DNA of 16,562 nucleotides from DATBLZ01 sp036555065. GTDB taxonomy: Bacteria; Pseudomonadota; Gammaproteobacteria; Steroidobacterales; Rariloculaceae. This document shows, one piece after another, positions 6,586-15,107 of this stretch (its first letter is position 1; each line of letters begins with the position of its first letter). A program made the position numbers and the translations under genes. Under the pieces are notes generated by a model. It was given only the letters and a program-made list of their open reading frames with translations, did not search any database and was not told the origin of the DNA. The stretch is from contig DATBLZ010000141.1 of NCBI GenBank assembly GCA_036555065.1, positions 1 to 16,562 on the forward strand, written 5' to 3'.

Positions 6586-8712
6586 ATGACCGCCCACGTC
6601 GCACCCGACCTCTTCAGCTACCGGAAGTACTGGGCCGAGCGCCTGACGCCCGCGCCATACCTTCCGATGAGCCGCGAGGAAATGGATGCGCTCGGCTGGG
6701 ACCAGTGCGACGTCATCCTCGTGACCGGCGACGCCTACGTCGATCACCCGAGCTTCGGCATGGCCGTCGTCGGCCGGGTCCTCGAGGGGCAGGGCTTTCG
6801 CGTCGGGATTATCGCGCAACCCGATTGGCGCTCGACCGCGGATTTCGAGCGGCTCGGCCTTCCTAAGCTCTTCTTCGGCATCACGGCCGGCAACATGGAC
6901 TCGATGGTCAATCGATACACCGCGGATCGGCGGATCCGCAGCGACGATGCCTACACGCCGGGCGGCAAAGGCGGGTCACGCCCCGATCGCAGCGTCATCG
7001 TGTACGCGCAGCGCTTGCGCGAGGCGTTCGGCGACACGCCGATCGTCATCGGCGGCATCGAGGCGAGCCTGCGCCGCATCGCTCATTTCGACTATTGGCA
7101 GGAGAAAGTGCGCCGCTCGATCTTGCTCGACGCGCGCGCGGACCTGCTCGTCTTCGGTAACGGCGAGCGACAGATCGTCGAGATCGCGCATCGGCTCGCG
7201 GCCGGCGAGGCCCCGGCCGCAATCACGAACGTGCGCGGCACGGCGTTCGCGGGCACGCGCGCGGCGCCCGGCTGGACGGAGATCGATTCGAGCGATTTGG
7301 ACGAGCCGGGTGGCGTCGACCCGCATCCCGATCCCTATGCGTTCTCGCCCCGGCAGGCGCTCGGCGGCGCCTCCGTGTCGGGTACGAGCGCCGCGGCCGA
7401 GCCCGGCGTCAGCGTCGTGCGTTTCACGCGGCGCGTGCCAAACACCGACCGTGATCGCAGCTACATTCGGTTGCCCGATTTCGAGCAGGTCGAGCGCGAC
7501 CCCGTGCTCTACGCGCACGCGTCGCGCATCCTGCACATGGAATCGAACCCCGGTAATGCGCGCGCGCTCGCGCAGCGCCACGGCGGGCGCGACGTATGGC
7601 TCAATCCGCCGCCCCTTCCGCTCACGACGCCCGAGATGGATCGGATCTACGAGCTGCCCTACACGCGCCAGCCCCATCCGAGCTATGGCGCTGCGCGCAT
7701 CCCCGCTTACGAGATGATTCGATTCTCCGTGACGATCCAGCGCGGTTGCTTCGGCGGCTGCACGTTCTGCTCTATCACGGAGCACGAGGGACGGATCATC
7801 CAAAACCGCAGTGAGGATTCCGTCGTCCGCGAGATCGAGACGATTCGCGACACGGTCCCCGGCTTCACGGGCGTGATCTCCGATCTCGGCGGGCCGACGG
7901 CGAACATGTACCGGCTCGCGTGCAAGAGCCGCGCGATCGAGGCCGCGTGCCGCCGCCCGTCGTGCGTGTATCCGGGAATCTGCCCGAATTTGAACACGAA
8001 TCATGCGCCGCTCATCGATCTGTACCGGCGCGCGCGCGCGCTGCCCGGGGTCAAGAAGGTGCTGATCGCGTCGGGCGTGCGCTACGACCTTGCGAGCGAG
8101 TCGCCCGAGTACGTCAAGGAGCTCGCGCAACATCACACCGGCGGCTACTTGAAGATCGCGCCCGAAGCGATCTCCGAGGGACCTCTCTCGAAAATGATGA
8201 AGCCCGGCGTCGGCACGTACTATCGCTTCAAGAAGCTGTTCGACCGCTACTCGCAGGCCGCGGGCAAGGAGCAGTACCTGATCCCGTACTTCATTGCGGC
8301 CCACCCCGGCACGACCGACGACGATATGCTCGAGCTTGCGCTCTGGCTCAAACAGAACGGCTATCGCGCCGACCAGGTGCAGGCTTTCCTGCCGGGGCCG
8401 ATGGCGACGGCCACGGCGATGTATCACTCGGGCAAGAACCCGCTGCACCGGATAACGCGCACGAGCGAAGAGGTTCATGTTCCGAAGGGGCTCAAGATCC
8501 GGCGTTTGCATAAGGCGTTCTTGAGATACCACGATGCCAACAACTGGCCGATGCTGCGCGCTGCTCTGAAGCGCATGGGCCGCGAGGATTTGATCGGCAA
8601 CGGCAAGCAGCATCTCGTGCCGCGCTACCAACCCAAAGGCACGGGGCGCGCACGCGAAGGGCGCCGCGGGCCGAGGAACAAACAGACGTTCCGCACACAG
8701 CACGTGCGCTGA
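6586..8712 (+). CDS. ygiQ: YgiQ family radical SAM protein
   Basis: A 708-residue protein of the YgiQ (UPF0313) radical SAM family; E. coli YgiQ has about 740 residues. The N-terminal part (about 28-230) shows the family's nucleotide/cobalamin-like fold with DVILVTGDAYVDHPSFG, IVIGGIEASLRRIAHFDYW and LLVFGNGERQIVEIAHRL. The radical SAM motif CFGGCTFC places the three [4Fe-4S] ligands at Cys388, Cys392 and Cys395. The C-terminal part (FLPGPMATATAMYHSGKNPL and the basic KGLKIRRLHKAFLRYHD) belongs to the DUF3362 tail seen in YgiQ. The physiological reaction is unknown. An Ala/Ser/Gly-rich segment near residues 255-280 looks like a loop expansion. The start at 6586 has little Shine-Dalgarno character. 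It is divergent from the TPR/TonB-like gene, 74 bases apart, and is followed by a REP palindrome. Confidence 0.95.
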   Translation: MTAHVAPDLFSYRKYWAERLTPAPYLPMSREEMDALGWDQCDVILVTGDAYVDHPSFGMAVVGRVLEGQGFRVGIIAQPDWRSTADFERLGLPKLFFGITAGNMDSMVNRYTADRRIRSDDAYTPGGKGGSRPDRSVIVYAQRLREAFGDTPIVIGGIEASLRRIAHFDYWQEKVRRSILLDARADLLVFGNGERQIVEIAHRLAAGEAPAAITNVRGTAFAGTRAAPGWTEIDSSDLDEPGGVDPHPDPYAFSPRQALGGASVSGTSAAAEPGVSVVRFTRRVPNTDRDRSYIRLPDFEQVERDPVLYAHASRILHMESNPGNARALAQRHGGRDVWLNPPPLPLTTPEMDRIYELPYTRQPHPSYGAARIPAYEMIRFSVTIQRGCFGGCTFCSITEHEGRIIQNRSEDSVVREIETIRDTVPGFTGVISDLGGPTANMYRLACKSRAIEAACRRPSCVYPGICPNLNTNHAPLIDLYRRARALPGVKKVLIASGVRYDLASESPEYVKELAQHHTGGYLKIAPEAISEGPLSKMMKPGVGTYYRFKKLFDRYSQAAGKEQYLIPYFIAAHPGTTDDDMLELALWLKQNGYRADQVQAFLPGPMATATAMYHSGKNPLHRITRTSEEVHVPKGLKIRRLHKAFLRYHDANNWPMLRAALKRMGREDLIGNGKQHLVPRYQPKGTGRAREGRRGPRNKQTFRTQHVR

Positions 8713-8737
8713 AGCAGGCAGCGCGCCCGCCTCGTAT

Positions 8738-8761
8738 AATCGCGGCTCAGGCCGCTCCCAC
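8738..8761. repeat. REP-like palindrome, copy 3 (variant loop)
   Basis: The same unit as at 2771 and 4313 with 3 changes in 24 bases: two in the loop (TAAA becomes TCAG between intact GCGGC and GCCGC arms) and one in the flank (TCTCAC becomes TCCCAC, so the other strand reads GTGGGA, as in Pseudomonas REPs). The stem is fully conserved. It lies 25 bases after the ygiQ stop and 18 bases before the ABC transporter start, so a promoter for the latter would have to be inside or upstream of it. Confidence 0.8.
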
Positions 8762-8779
8762 CACCCTCTCGCTCGCGCC

Positions 8780-10636
8780 ATGAACACGACGGTCTCCGAG
8801 CCTCTTCAGCCAAAGTCGGCGAGCTTCGAATGGAGCGCGTTCAAATCCTTGCTCCCATACCTCTGGCCGGCCGGCGGCCTCGAGATGCGCGCGCGCGTGC
8901 TCATTGCGATTACGTTCCTGCTCGGCGCCAAGGTGGCCACGGTCTATGTGCCGATCCTGCTCAAGCAGATGGTCGATCTCTTCTCCAATCCGGCGAACTT
9001 GCCGCTCGTCTTGCCGATCGGGCTCGTCGTCGGCTACGCATTACTGCGTCTCGCCTCGGGCGCTTTCTCCGAGCTTCGCGATTTCGTATTTGCGAGCGTC
9101 GCGCAACGCGCGATCCGTAAGGTTGCGCTCCGGACTTTTCGCCATTTGCATGCGCTTTCGCTAGCGTTTCATCTCGAGCGTCAAACCGGAGGTCTGTCGC
9201 GCGCGATCGAGCGCGGCACCAACGGCATCGATACGCTGCTGTGGTTCCTGATGTTCAACATCTTTCCGACGATCATCGAGATCGCGCTCGTCTGCTTCGT
9301 TTTATGGAAGTTCTTCAGCATCTGGTATGTCGTGGTCACGGTGCTCTGCGTCATTGCCTACGTTGCATACACGATGCTCGTCACCGAATGGCGCCTCAAG
9401 TATCGGCGGCAGATGAACGAGACGGATCAAGAAGCGAGCACGCGCGCGATCGATAGCCTGCTCAACTACGAGACCGTAAAGTACTTCGGCAACGAGGAGT
9501 ACGAAGCGAACCGCTTCGACCAGGCGCTCGCTCGCTATGAGCGCGCCTCGGTCGCGAGCCGCTCCTCGTTGTCACTGCTCAACATCGGCCAGGCGACGAT
9601 CATCGCGATCGGTCTGGGCATCCTCATGACGATGGCCGGCCGCGGCGTGCTCGCCGGGACGACCTCGGTCGGCGATTTCGTGCTCGTGAACACCTACTTG
9701 ATCCAGCTCTATATCCCATTGAATTTCCTTGGTTTTGTCTATCGTGAGGTCAAGCAATCCCTGACCGACATCGAAGCGATGTTCAAGCTGTTGAAGGTCA
9801 GCGCCGACGTCAAGGACGCGCCCGGCGCCGTGCCGCTCGCGCCGGGTGCAGGCCACGTCGAGTTCGACTCGGTCTCGTTCGCGTACGACGTGCGGCGCAC
9901 GATTCTCCACGACGTCTCATTCACCGTACCGGCCGGCAAGCGGGTCGCGATCGTCGGCGCGAGCGGCGCAGGCAAGTCGACGATCTCGCGTCTCCTGTTC
10001 CGTTTCTACGACGTCGGCTCGGGCGCGATCCGCATCGACGGCCAAGACTTGCGCGCCGTCGCGCAAGCGAGCGTGCGCTCCGCGATCGGCATCGTTCCCC
10101 AAGATACGGTGCTCTTCAACGATACGATCTACTACAACATCGCGTACGGCCGCCCCGGCGCGACGCCGGGCGAGATCGAGGAGGCGGCGCGGCTTGCGCG
10201 CATTCACGATTTCATCATGGCTTCGCCGGACGGCTACCAGACGAAAGTCGGCGAGCGCGGGCTCAAGCTTTCGGGCGGCGAGAAGCAGCGCGTCGCGATC
10301 GCGCGCACGATTCTCAAGCGGCCGAGGATTCTCCTGTTCGACGAGGCGACGTCGGCGCTCGACACGCGGACAGAGCGCGAGATTCAAGTGTCGCTGCGCG
10401 AGGTCTCGCGCGGCCATACGACGCTCGTGATCGCGCACCGATTGTCGACGATCGTCGATGCCGACGAGATCATCGTGCTGCACGAAGGCCGCATCGCCGA
10501 ACGTGGCACGCATACGCAGCTCATTCTGCGCGAGGGCTTGTACGCGGCGATGTGGCGCCGGCAGCAGGACGCACATGAGAACGCCGCGCCGGCCGAGACC
10601 GACTCCGTTCTGCTCGCGACCTCGGTCACGACCTGA
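8780..10636 (+). CDS. ABC exporter half-transporter, Atm1/HMT1 (ABCB7) type
   Basis: A 618-residue fused membrane/ATPase half-transporter that should work as a homodimer in the inner membrane. Six transmembrane helices occupy about residues 35-330 (first: VLIAITFLLGAKVATVYVPI). The family-typical stretch ETDQEASTRAIDSLLNYETVKYFGNE (about 214-239) strongly supports the Atm1 group. The ATPase domain has Walker A GASGAGKST (393-401), signature LSGGEKQR (497-504), Walker B LLFDEAT with Asp521 and Glu522, and the switch His553. Relatives export glutathione-linked compounds: mitochondrial Atm1 supports cytosolic Fe-S assembly and the bacterial homologue from Novosphingobium gives metal tolerance. 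The substrate here is inferred only. The stop is 5 bases before the AlkD-like gene, so the two are probably cotranscribed. Confidence 0.95.
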   Translation: MNTTVSEPLQPKSASFEWSAFKSLLPYLWPAGGLEMRARVLIAITFLLGAKVATVYVPILLKQMVDLFSNPANLPLVLPIGLVVGYALLRLASGAFSELRDFVFASVAQRAIRKVALRTFRHLHALSLAFHLERQTGGLSRAIERGTNGIDTLLWFLMFNIFPTIIEIALVCFVLWKFFSIWYVVVTVLCVIAYVAYTMLVTEWRLKYRRQMNETDQEASTRAIDSLLNYETVKYFGNEEYEANRFDQALARYERASVASRSSLSLLNIGQATIIAIGLGILMTMAGRGVLAGTTSVGDFVLVNTYLIQLYIPLNFLGFVYREVKQSLTDIEAMFKLLKVSADVKDAPGAVPLAPGAGHVEFDSVSFAYDVRRTILHDVSFTVPAGKRVAIVGASGAGKSTISRLLFRFYDVGSGAIRIDGQDLRAVAQASVRSAIGIVPQDTVLFNDTIYYNIAYGRPGATPGEIEEAARLARIHDFIMASPDGYQTKVGERGLKLSGGEKQRVAIARTILKRPRILLFDEATSALDTRTEREIQVSLREVSRGHTTLVIAHRLSTIVDADEIIVLHEGRIAERGTHTQLILREGLYAAMWRRQQDAHENAAPAETDSVLLATSVTT

Positions 10637-10641
10637 GCGGC

Positions 10642-11355
10642 GTGGCTGCGCAGCTCAAGGTTCTACGCGCGCACCTTCGGGACCGGGCGAACCCCGGCGC
10701 AGCCGCGCATGCGCGGCGTTTCTTCAAAACGGCGCCCGGCGAGTACGGCGCGGGCGATGAGTTCCTCGGCATTCGCGTGCCGGTACTGCGCAAGCTCGCG
10801 CGCACCCACCGTGACCTGACAGACCGCGACGTGCGCTCCCTGCTTCGGTCCCGCTTTCACGAGGAGCGATTACTCGCTTTGCTCATGCTCGTCGACCGGT
10901 TTCGCAGTGGCGACAGGAGACGGCGAGCAATGATTTACCGTCTGTATGTTGCAAACCTCGCCTACATCGACAATTGGGACTTGGTCGATAGCTCCGCGAG
11001 CCAGATTGTCGGCGCATACCTCGAGAAGCGCTCGCGTAAGCCGCTCTATAGGCTCGCCCGCTCGCGCGACCTTTGGCGCCGGCGCATCGCGATCATGGCG
11101 ACGTTCCATTTCATCCGGCTTGGCCAATTCGATGACACGCTGACGCTCGCGGCCCTGTTGATCGGCGATCGCGAGGATCTCATTCACAAAGCCGTCGGCT
11201 GGATGCTGCGCGAGGTCGGCAACCGCGATCGGGCGAGCGCTCAACGGTTCCTCAGCGCCCATTACCACGAGATGCCGCGCACGATGCTGCGCTACGCGAT
11301 CGAGCGTTTCCCGGCAGCGCGCCGACGCGCCTATCTTGCCGGCACGGCCGCATAG
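10642..11355 (+). CDS. AlkD-like HEAT-repeat DNA alkylation repair protein
   Basis: A 237-residue all-helical protein of the DNA_alkylation (AlkD) family, whose members remove N3- and N7-alkylpurines using HEAT-like repeats that cradle the DNA. Supporting segments are GIRVPVLRKLA (about 43-53), VRSLLRSRFHEERLLALLML (about 64-83) and the family-typical NWDLVDSSA (about 111-119), with Asp113 in the region where the catalytic aspartate of AlkD lies. Late helices with HKAVGWMLREVGNRD and a C-terminal YAIERFP complete the pattern. Length is normal for the family. The GTG start 5 bases after the ABC transporter stop matches the N-terminus expected for the family. Why it is paired with an Atm1-type exporter is not clear; response to electrophiles or alkylating agents is a possible shared theme (inference). 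Confidence 0.92.
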   Translation: MAAQLKVLRAHLRDRANPGAAAHARRFFKTAPGEYGAGDEFLGIRVPVLRKLARTHRDLTDRDVRSLLRSRFHEERLLALLMLVDRFRSGDRRRRAMIYRLYVANLAYIDNWDLVDSSASQIVGAYLEKRSRKPLYRLARSRDLWRRRIAIMATFHFIRLGQFDDTLTLAALLIGDREDLIHKAVGWMLREVGNRDRASAQRFLSAHYHEMPRTMLRYAIERFPAARRRAYLAGTAA

Positions 11356-11560
11356 GTCCGGGTCGTCGGTTTTCACGGATGTAGCGCAGAAGCAACGGAC
11401 CGGTATTGCAGACGGGCTATTAGCAACTTAGCATACGCGAGGGCAGGGCTCGATCTGTAGCTTGCGGCATACCTGCGGAAGACAGCGGAAATCCCGCAAC
11501 CGCCGTCGGCGGCAAAGCGTATCCGCTCAACTCGTCACTTCGATCAAGGGGGATCGAATC
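11356..11560 (+). promoter_or_regulatory. Leader region upstream of the TonB-dependent receptor
   Basis: The largest gene-free stretch in the window (205 bases). A possible promoter is TTGCAG (11406-11411), a 17-base spacer, then TAGCAT (11429-11434); the matches are only moderate. Downstream, CCGCC-GTC-GGCGG (11500-11512) can form a 5-bp hairpin and the sequence before it can pair in several short ways. No Fur-box-like or riboswitch sequence was recognised. Confidence 0.35.
11546..11552 (+). promoter_or_regulatory. Shine-Dalgarno sequence of the TonB-dependent receptor
   Basis: AAGGGGG, 8 bases before the ATG at 11561. It sets that start in preference to an open upstream extension from 11462. 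Confidence 0.7.
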
Positions 11561-14071
11561 ATGAAACGAAGACTCGGCAACTGCGTCCCGACACTGCTCG
11601 GCGCCTCGATTAGCGCCCTACTCATGTCCGCCGCACCCAGCGCATTTGCTCAAGATGAGCAGGACGAGGACCAAGCCGGCGGCGTGAACCTCGAGGAAGT
11701 CATCGTGACGGCCCGATTCCGCGAGGAGAACTTACAGACGACGCCCGTCGCAATCACGGCGGTCCTCGGTGAGGACCTCGAGGCAATGGGCTTCACGAAC
11801 ATGACGGAAGTCGGCCGCGCCGTGCCGAACGCGTACTTCAGGCAGGGCGGCAGCCCATGGGGTCGATCGAACCAAGTCTTCATCCGCGGCGTCGGCCAAG
11901 CAGACTTCCAGTTCACGCAAGAACCGCGCACGGCAACCTATGTCGACGACGTCTACTTCGCCTCCGTGTTCGGCTCCGTATTCGACCTACTCGACCTACA
12001 GCAAGTCGAGGTGCTGCGCGGTCCGCAAGGCACGCTGTTCGGCCGCAATGCCATGGGCGGGGCGATCCGCATGGTCTCGCGCAAGCCCGAGGGCGGCGGC
12101 GCCGGCAACCTCGAAGCGACTTTTGGCGACTACGATCGCGTCGACTTGCGCGGCTCGTACGATCAGACGCTCGTCGAGGACAAGCTGTTCCTGCGCATCT
12201 CCGGCTCCTCGAAGCACCGTGAGGGCTACCAGAACCAGCTCGATTTCACGTGCCAAATGATCAAGAACGGCACGCCGCAGCTCGCCGGCATCGGCGACGG
12301 CGTGGTCGGCTGGAATCCGGACCCCGACGGTCTCGGCCCGGCGCAAGGCAGCCCGATTCTCGGGGTCGTCAACAGCGCCGCGGACAACGCTTTCTCGTTC
12401 CCGAAACGCCGCATCGGCGGCGGTGCCATCGAGAACGACTGCATCATGAGCAAGCTCGGCGGTGAGGACGTCCAAGCCGCGCGCGCGATGCTGCGCTTCG
12501 CCCCAACCGACAACTTCGAAGCGACGTTCACGCTGCACTACTCCGACGACGATTCGAGCGTCCAGGCGTCGTATCTCGCCGGCATCGGTAATGCCGCGGG
12601 AGTCCAAAACACCGTGCCCGGCACGACGACCGGGCTTCCGGCCGGGTTGGTCGCGTATAACAACGACGTCATCGGCGGAAACTGGGGCATCGCCTACGAT
12701 GCACGGTTCCTTTCTCCCGACCCGTTCTCGACCTATGCAACCTACGACGACATTCTCACGGGCGAGTCGTATCCGCCCGTCAGCACCGCGGAGAGCGAGG
12801 GCTGGTCCATGGCCTTCGATTGGGACATGGGCGAAAACCTCAACCTCAAAGTCATCGTCGCGGACCACACGGTCGCGGGCGAGTACTCGCACGATCAAGA
12901 CGAGTCGCCGCTGCCGTTGTTCGTGGTCTGGGGACCCGTCGAGAGCGACGAATCGAGCTACGAGGCGCGACTGTCGGGCCAAGCGTTCAACGATCGTTTC
13001 GAGTGGACGGTTGGCGCGTTCTTCTGGGATGCCGAGCAGACGAACGGCGGGCGCGTGTCGCTGCCCTATTACCGCTTGCCGTTCCTCGTGTTCGACACGG
13101 ACGATTTCAACGACGCCGACAACGAGGGCTACTACTTCCATTCGATCACGAGCTTCACGGACAAATTGTCGATGACGGCGGGCTTACGCTCGTCGAAGGA
13201 CGACAAGCTCTTCACGTTCAGCCACTTCTTCAATGCGACGGTTCCCGGCGGCGGCGATTCCGACGACTGGAAGCTCGGCTTCGATTACCGGTTCAACGAT
13301 CGCGTCATGGCCTACGTGCTCGGCGCTTCCGGCTACACCGCGTCGACGTTCAACGGCCGGCCGTTCACGCCGAGTCAACTCGTGGCGCAGCCGGCCGAGG
13401 AGCTCGTGAACTACGAGATCGGCGTCAAGACGGACTGGGACAACGTCCGCTTCAACACGACCGTCTTCTATAGCGATTACAAGAGCCGCGTCGCGGGCGT
13501 CGTGACGTTCACCGATGCCAACGGTCTGCCGAATACAACGGCCGTCACGGGCCCTGCCGTCATCGAAGGCATCGAGTTCGAGGTCTCGACGGCGATCGGC
13601 GAGTTCTGGGCGGTGAATTTCGGCACCGGGTATCTCGAGTACGACGCACCCGCGATCACGGCCGGTGGTCCAAGCGCGATCACGCCTTGCGGATTTGACT
13701 TCTGCGCTGACGCGCTTAAGGGTGCACCCCCGGGACAACCACAGCAGAATCTGACCGGTGGCGTATCGTTCTTCGCCTCGCTGCCGAACGGCGGAACGCT
13801 GACTCCGCGCGTCGATTTCTTCTGGACGGACGAGATCACCAGCTTGCAGCCGGGCGCAATCATCGATGCCTATACGCTCACGAATCTGCGTCTGACGTAC
13901 GAGACCCCGAACCGCGATTGGTCGTTGTCGCTCGCGGTCACGAACGCGACCGATGAGTTCTACCACGTCAACAACTTCGACTTGCGAGCCTTCGATATCG
14001 GCACGTTCGAGGCACAGCCGGGTCGCCCGCAGGAGTACGCGGTGACGTTCCGGCACAACTTCGGACAATAG
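11561..14071 (+). CDS. TonB-dependent outer-membrane receptor
   Basis: An 836-residue TonB-dependent receptor. The signal peptide ends at SAFA|QDE (residue 30). A TonB box LEEVIVTA is at 44-51. The plug domain follows (about 57-168) with ITAVLGEDLEAMG, VFIRGVGQ, TYVDDVYF, and the strongly conserved VEVLRGPQGTLFGRNAMGG ahead of RMVSRKPEG. The rest is a 22-strand-type barrel ending in EYAVTFRHNFGQ. Such proteins import siderophores, cobalamin, saccharides or other large ligands with TonB-ExbBD energy. The plug type is the broad group common in alpha- and gammaproteobacteria and does not give the ligand. The mature chain has Cys231, Cys294, Cys710 and Cys715; the last two, in CGFDFC, are probably in an extracellular loop and may form a disulfide. 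No sigma/anti-sigma pair, transporter or degradative enzyme lies next to it. Confidence 0.95.
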   Translation: MKRRLGNCVPTLLGASISALLMSAAPSAFAQDEQDEDQAGGVNLEEVIVTARFREENLQTTPVAITAVLGEDLEAMGFTNMTEVGRAVPNAYFRQGGSPWGRSNQVFIRGVGQADFQFTQEPRTATYVDDVYFASVFGSVFDLLDLQQVEVLRGPQGTLFGRNAMGGAIRMVSRKPEGGGAGNLEATFGDYDRVDLRGSYDQTLVEDKLFLRISGSSKHREGYQNQLDFTCQMIKNGTPQLAGIGDGVVGWNPDPDGLGPAQGSPILGVVNSAADNAFSFPKRRIGGGAIENDCIMSKLGGEDVQAARAMLRFAPTDNFEATFTLHYSDDDSSVQASYLAGIGNAAGVQNTVPGTTTGLPAGLVAYNNDVIGGNWGIAYDARFLSPDPFSTYATYDDILTGESYPPVSTAESEGWSMAFDWDMGENLNLKVIVADHTVAGEYSHDQDESPLPLFVVWGPVESDESSYEARLSGQAFNDRFEWTVGAFFWDAEQTNGGRVSLPYYRLPFLVFDTDDFNDADNEGYYFHSITSFTDKLSMTAGLRSSKDDKLFTFSHFFNATVPGGGDSDDWKLGFDYRFNDRVMAYVLGASGYTASTFNGRPFTPSQLVAQPAEELVNYEIGVKTDWDNVRFNTTVFYSDYKSRVAGVVTFTDANGLPNTTAVTGPAVIEGIEFEVSTAIGEFWAVNFGTGYLEYDAPAITAGGPSAITPCGFDFCADALKGAPPGQPQQNLTGGVSFFASLPNGGTLTPRVDFFWTDEITSLQPGAIIDAYTLTNLRLTYETPNRDWSLSLAVTNATDEFYHVNNFDLRAFDIGTFEAQPGRPQEYAVTFRHNFGQ

Positions 14072-14087
14072 TCGCTCTTAGCCGCGG

Positions 14088-14111
14088 ACCGCGGGGCGCG
14101 AGCCCCGCGGT
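14088..14111. terminator. Strong GC hairpin with GCGA tetraloop, probable 3'-end structure
   Basis: A perfect 10-bp stem (ACCGCGGGGC / GCCCCGCGGT) closed by GCGA, a GNRA-type loop. It lies between the stops of the receptor (+, 14071) and qmcA (-, 14146), a convergent junction where a bidirectional hairpin is useful. No T-run follows on either strand, so classical intrinsic termination is uncertain; mRNA 3'-end protection is the alternative. The stretch just before it (14072-14087, containing TTAGCCGCG) resembles half of the REP unit. Confidence 0.5.
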
Positions 14112-14145
14112 GCCGGCAACAGCCGGAGATCGCGAGAGCGCCACT

Positions 14146-15096
14146 CTACGGCGCGCGGCTCGGCGCAGCTTGGTTGCCGCGACTCTGCTCGAACACTTTG
14201 GTCGCCATTGCGATCATACCCGCCACGTCGGACAAGTTTGCCGGCACGACGAGCGTGTTGCCTGCTTTCGCGAGATTGCCGAACTGCGTCAGATAGTCCT
14301 CGGCGACGCGCAATTGCATGGCCTCGATGCCGCCGCGCTCGCTGAGCGCCGCCGCTACGCGCCGCAACCCTTCGGCCGTCGCCGTCGCGACGGCCATGAT
14401 CGCCTGCGCCTCGCCTTCGGCCTCGTTGATTTGGAGCTGCTTCGAGGCCTCAGACTCCTTGATGACGCGCTGTTTCTCGCCTTCGGCCTGGTTGATCTGC
14501 GCGTCGCGCACGCCTTCCGATGTCAGGATCACGGCGCGCTTCTCGCGCTCGGCGCGCATCTGCTTCTCCATCGCCGTGATCACGTCCTGCGGCGGATTGA
14601 TGTTCTTGATCTCGTAGCGCAAGACTTTGACGCCCCAAGGCTCCGAAGCCTTGTCGAGCTCGCTGACGACGTTCGCGTTGATCGTCGCGCGCTCCTCGAA
14701 AGTGCGGTCGAGCTCGATCTTGCCGATCTCGCTGCGCAACGTCGTCTGCGCGAGCTGCGCGATCGCGAACTCGTAATTGGCGATACCGTACGAGGCACGT
14801 GTCGGCTCGAGGACTTGCATGTACAGAATCCCGTCGATGCCGACCTGGACGTTGTCCTTCGTGATGCAAATCTGCTCCGGAATGTCGGTCGCCGACTCCT
14901 TGAGGCTATGCCGGTAGGCGACGCGCTCGACGAACGGAATCAGGATATGAAAGCCCGCCTGCAGCGTGCGGCTGAACTTGCCGAGCATCTCGACGACATA
15001 CGCGCTCTGCTGCGGAACGACGACGGCAGTTTTGGCGATGATCGTGATCGCGAGAATCGCGATCACGAGCACGACGAAGAATACGCTGAGCTCCAT
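14146..15096 (-). CDS. qmcA: QmcA-type SPFH/Band 7 (stomatin-like) membrane protein
   Basis: A 316-residue stomatin/prohibitin-like protein; E. coli QmcA (YbbK) has 305. One N-terminal membrane helix (about 3-22, SVFFVVLVIAILAITIIA) is followed by the SPFH domain (about 23-180: VPQQSAYVVEMLGKFSRTLQ, GFHILIPFVERVAYRHSLKE, then the conserved IGKIELDRTFEERATIN and WGVKVLRYEIKNINPP) and a charged Ala/Glu-rich helical or coiled-coil region (about 185-265). These proteins oligomerise into membrane scaffolds; in E. coli QmcA interacts functionally with the FtsH protease system. It starts 9 bases after the nfeD-like stop, and its AAGGAGA (15107-15101) overlaps that stop codon, so translation is probably coupled. 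The pairing of SPFH and NfeD proteins is widely conserved. Confidence 0.95.
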   Translation of the reverse strand: MELSVFFVVLVIAILAITIIAKTAVVVPQQSAYVVEMLGKFSRTLQAGFHILIPFVERVAYRHSLKESATDIPEQICITKDNVQVGIDGILYMQVLEPTRASYGIANYEFAIAQLAQTTLRSEIGKIELDRTFEERATINANVVSELDKASEPWGVKVLRYEIKNINPPQDVITAMEKQMRAEREKRAVILTSEGVRDAQINQAEGEKQRVIKESEASKQLQINEAEGEAQAIMAVATATAEGLRRVAAALSERGGIEAMQLRVAEDYLTQFGNLAKAGNTLVVPANLSDVAGMIAMATKVFEQSRGNQAAPSRAP

Positions 15097-15100
15097 GGCT

Positions 15101-15107
15101 TCTCCTT
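15101..15107 (-). promoter_or_regulatory. Shine-Dalgarno sequence of qmcA, overlapping the nfeD-like stop
   Basis: TCTCCTT on the plus strand gives AAGGAGA on the minus strand, 4 bases before the qmcA ATG, and shares two bases with the TAA stop (15108-15106) of the upstream gene. Confidence 0.75.

Noticed and set aside
6976..8787. Minus-strand open frame of 603 residues
   Set aside because: Entirely antisense to ygiQ, whose motifs and length are intact; composition is that of a shadow frame.
11440..11560. Possible cobalamin or other riboswitch ahead of the receptor
   Set aside because: Some GC-rich pairing and a GGAAGAC stretch suggested it, but the conserved B12-box and core pattern is not present.
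11462..11560. Earlier start of the receptor gene
   Set aside because: It adds 33 basic residues before a standard signal peptide, while a good Shine-Dalgarno sequence precedes the ATG at 11561.
11996..13141. Minus-strand open frame of 381 residues inside the receptor gene
   Set aside because: Shadow of a well-supported TonB-dependent receptor; Arg/Val/Asp-rich with no domain.
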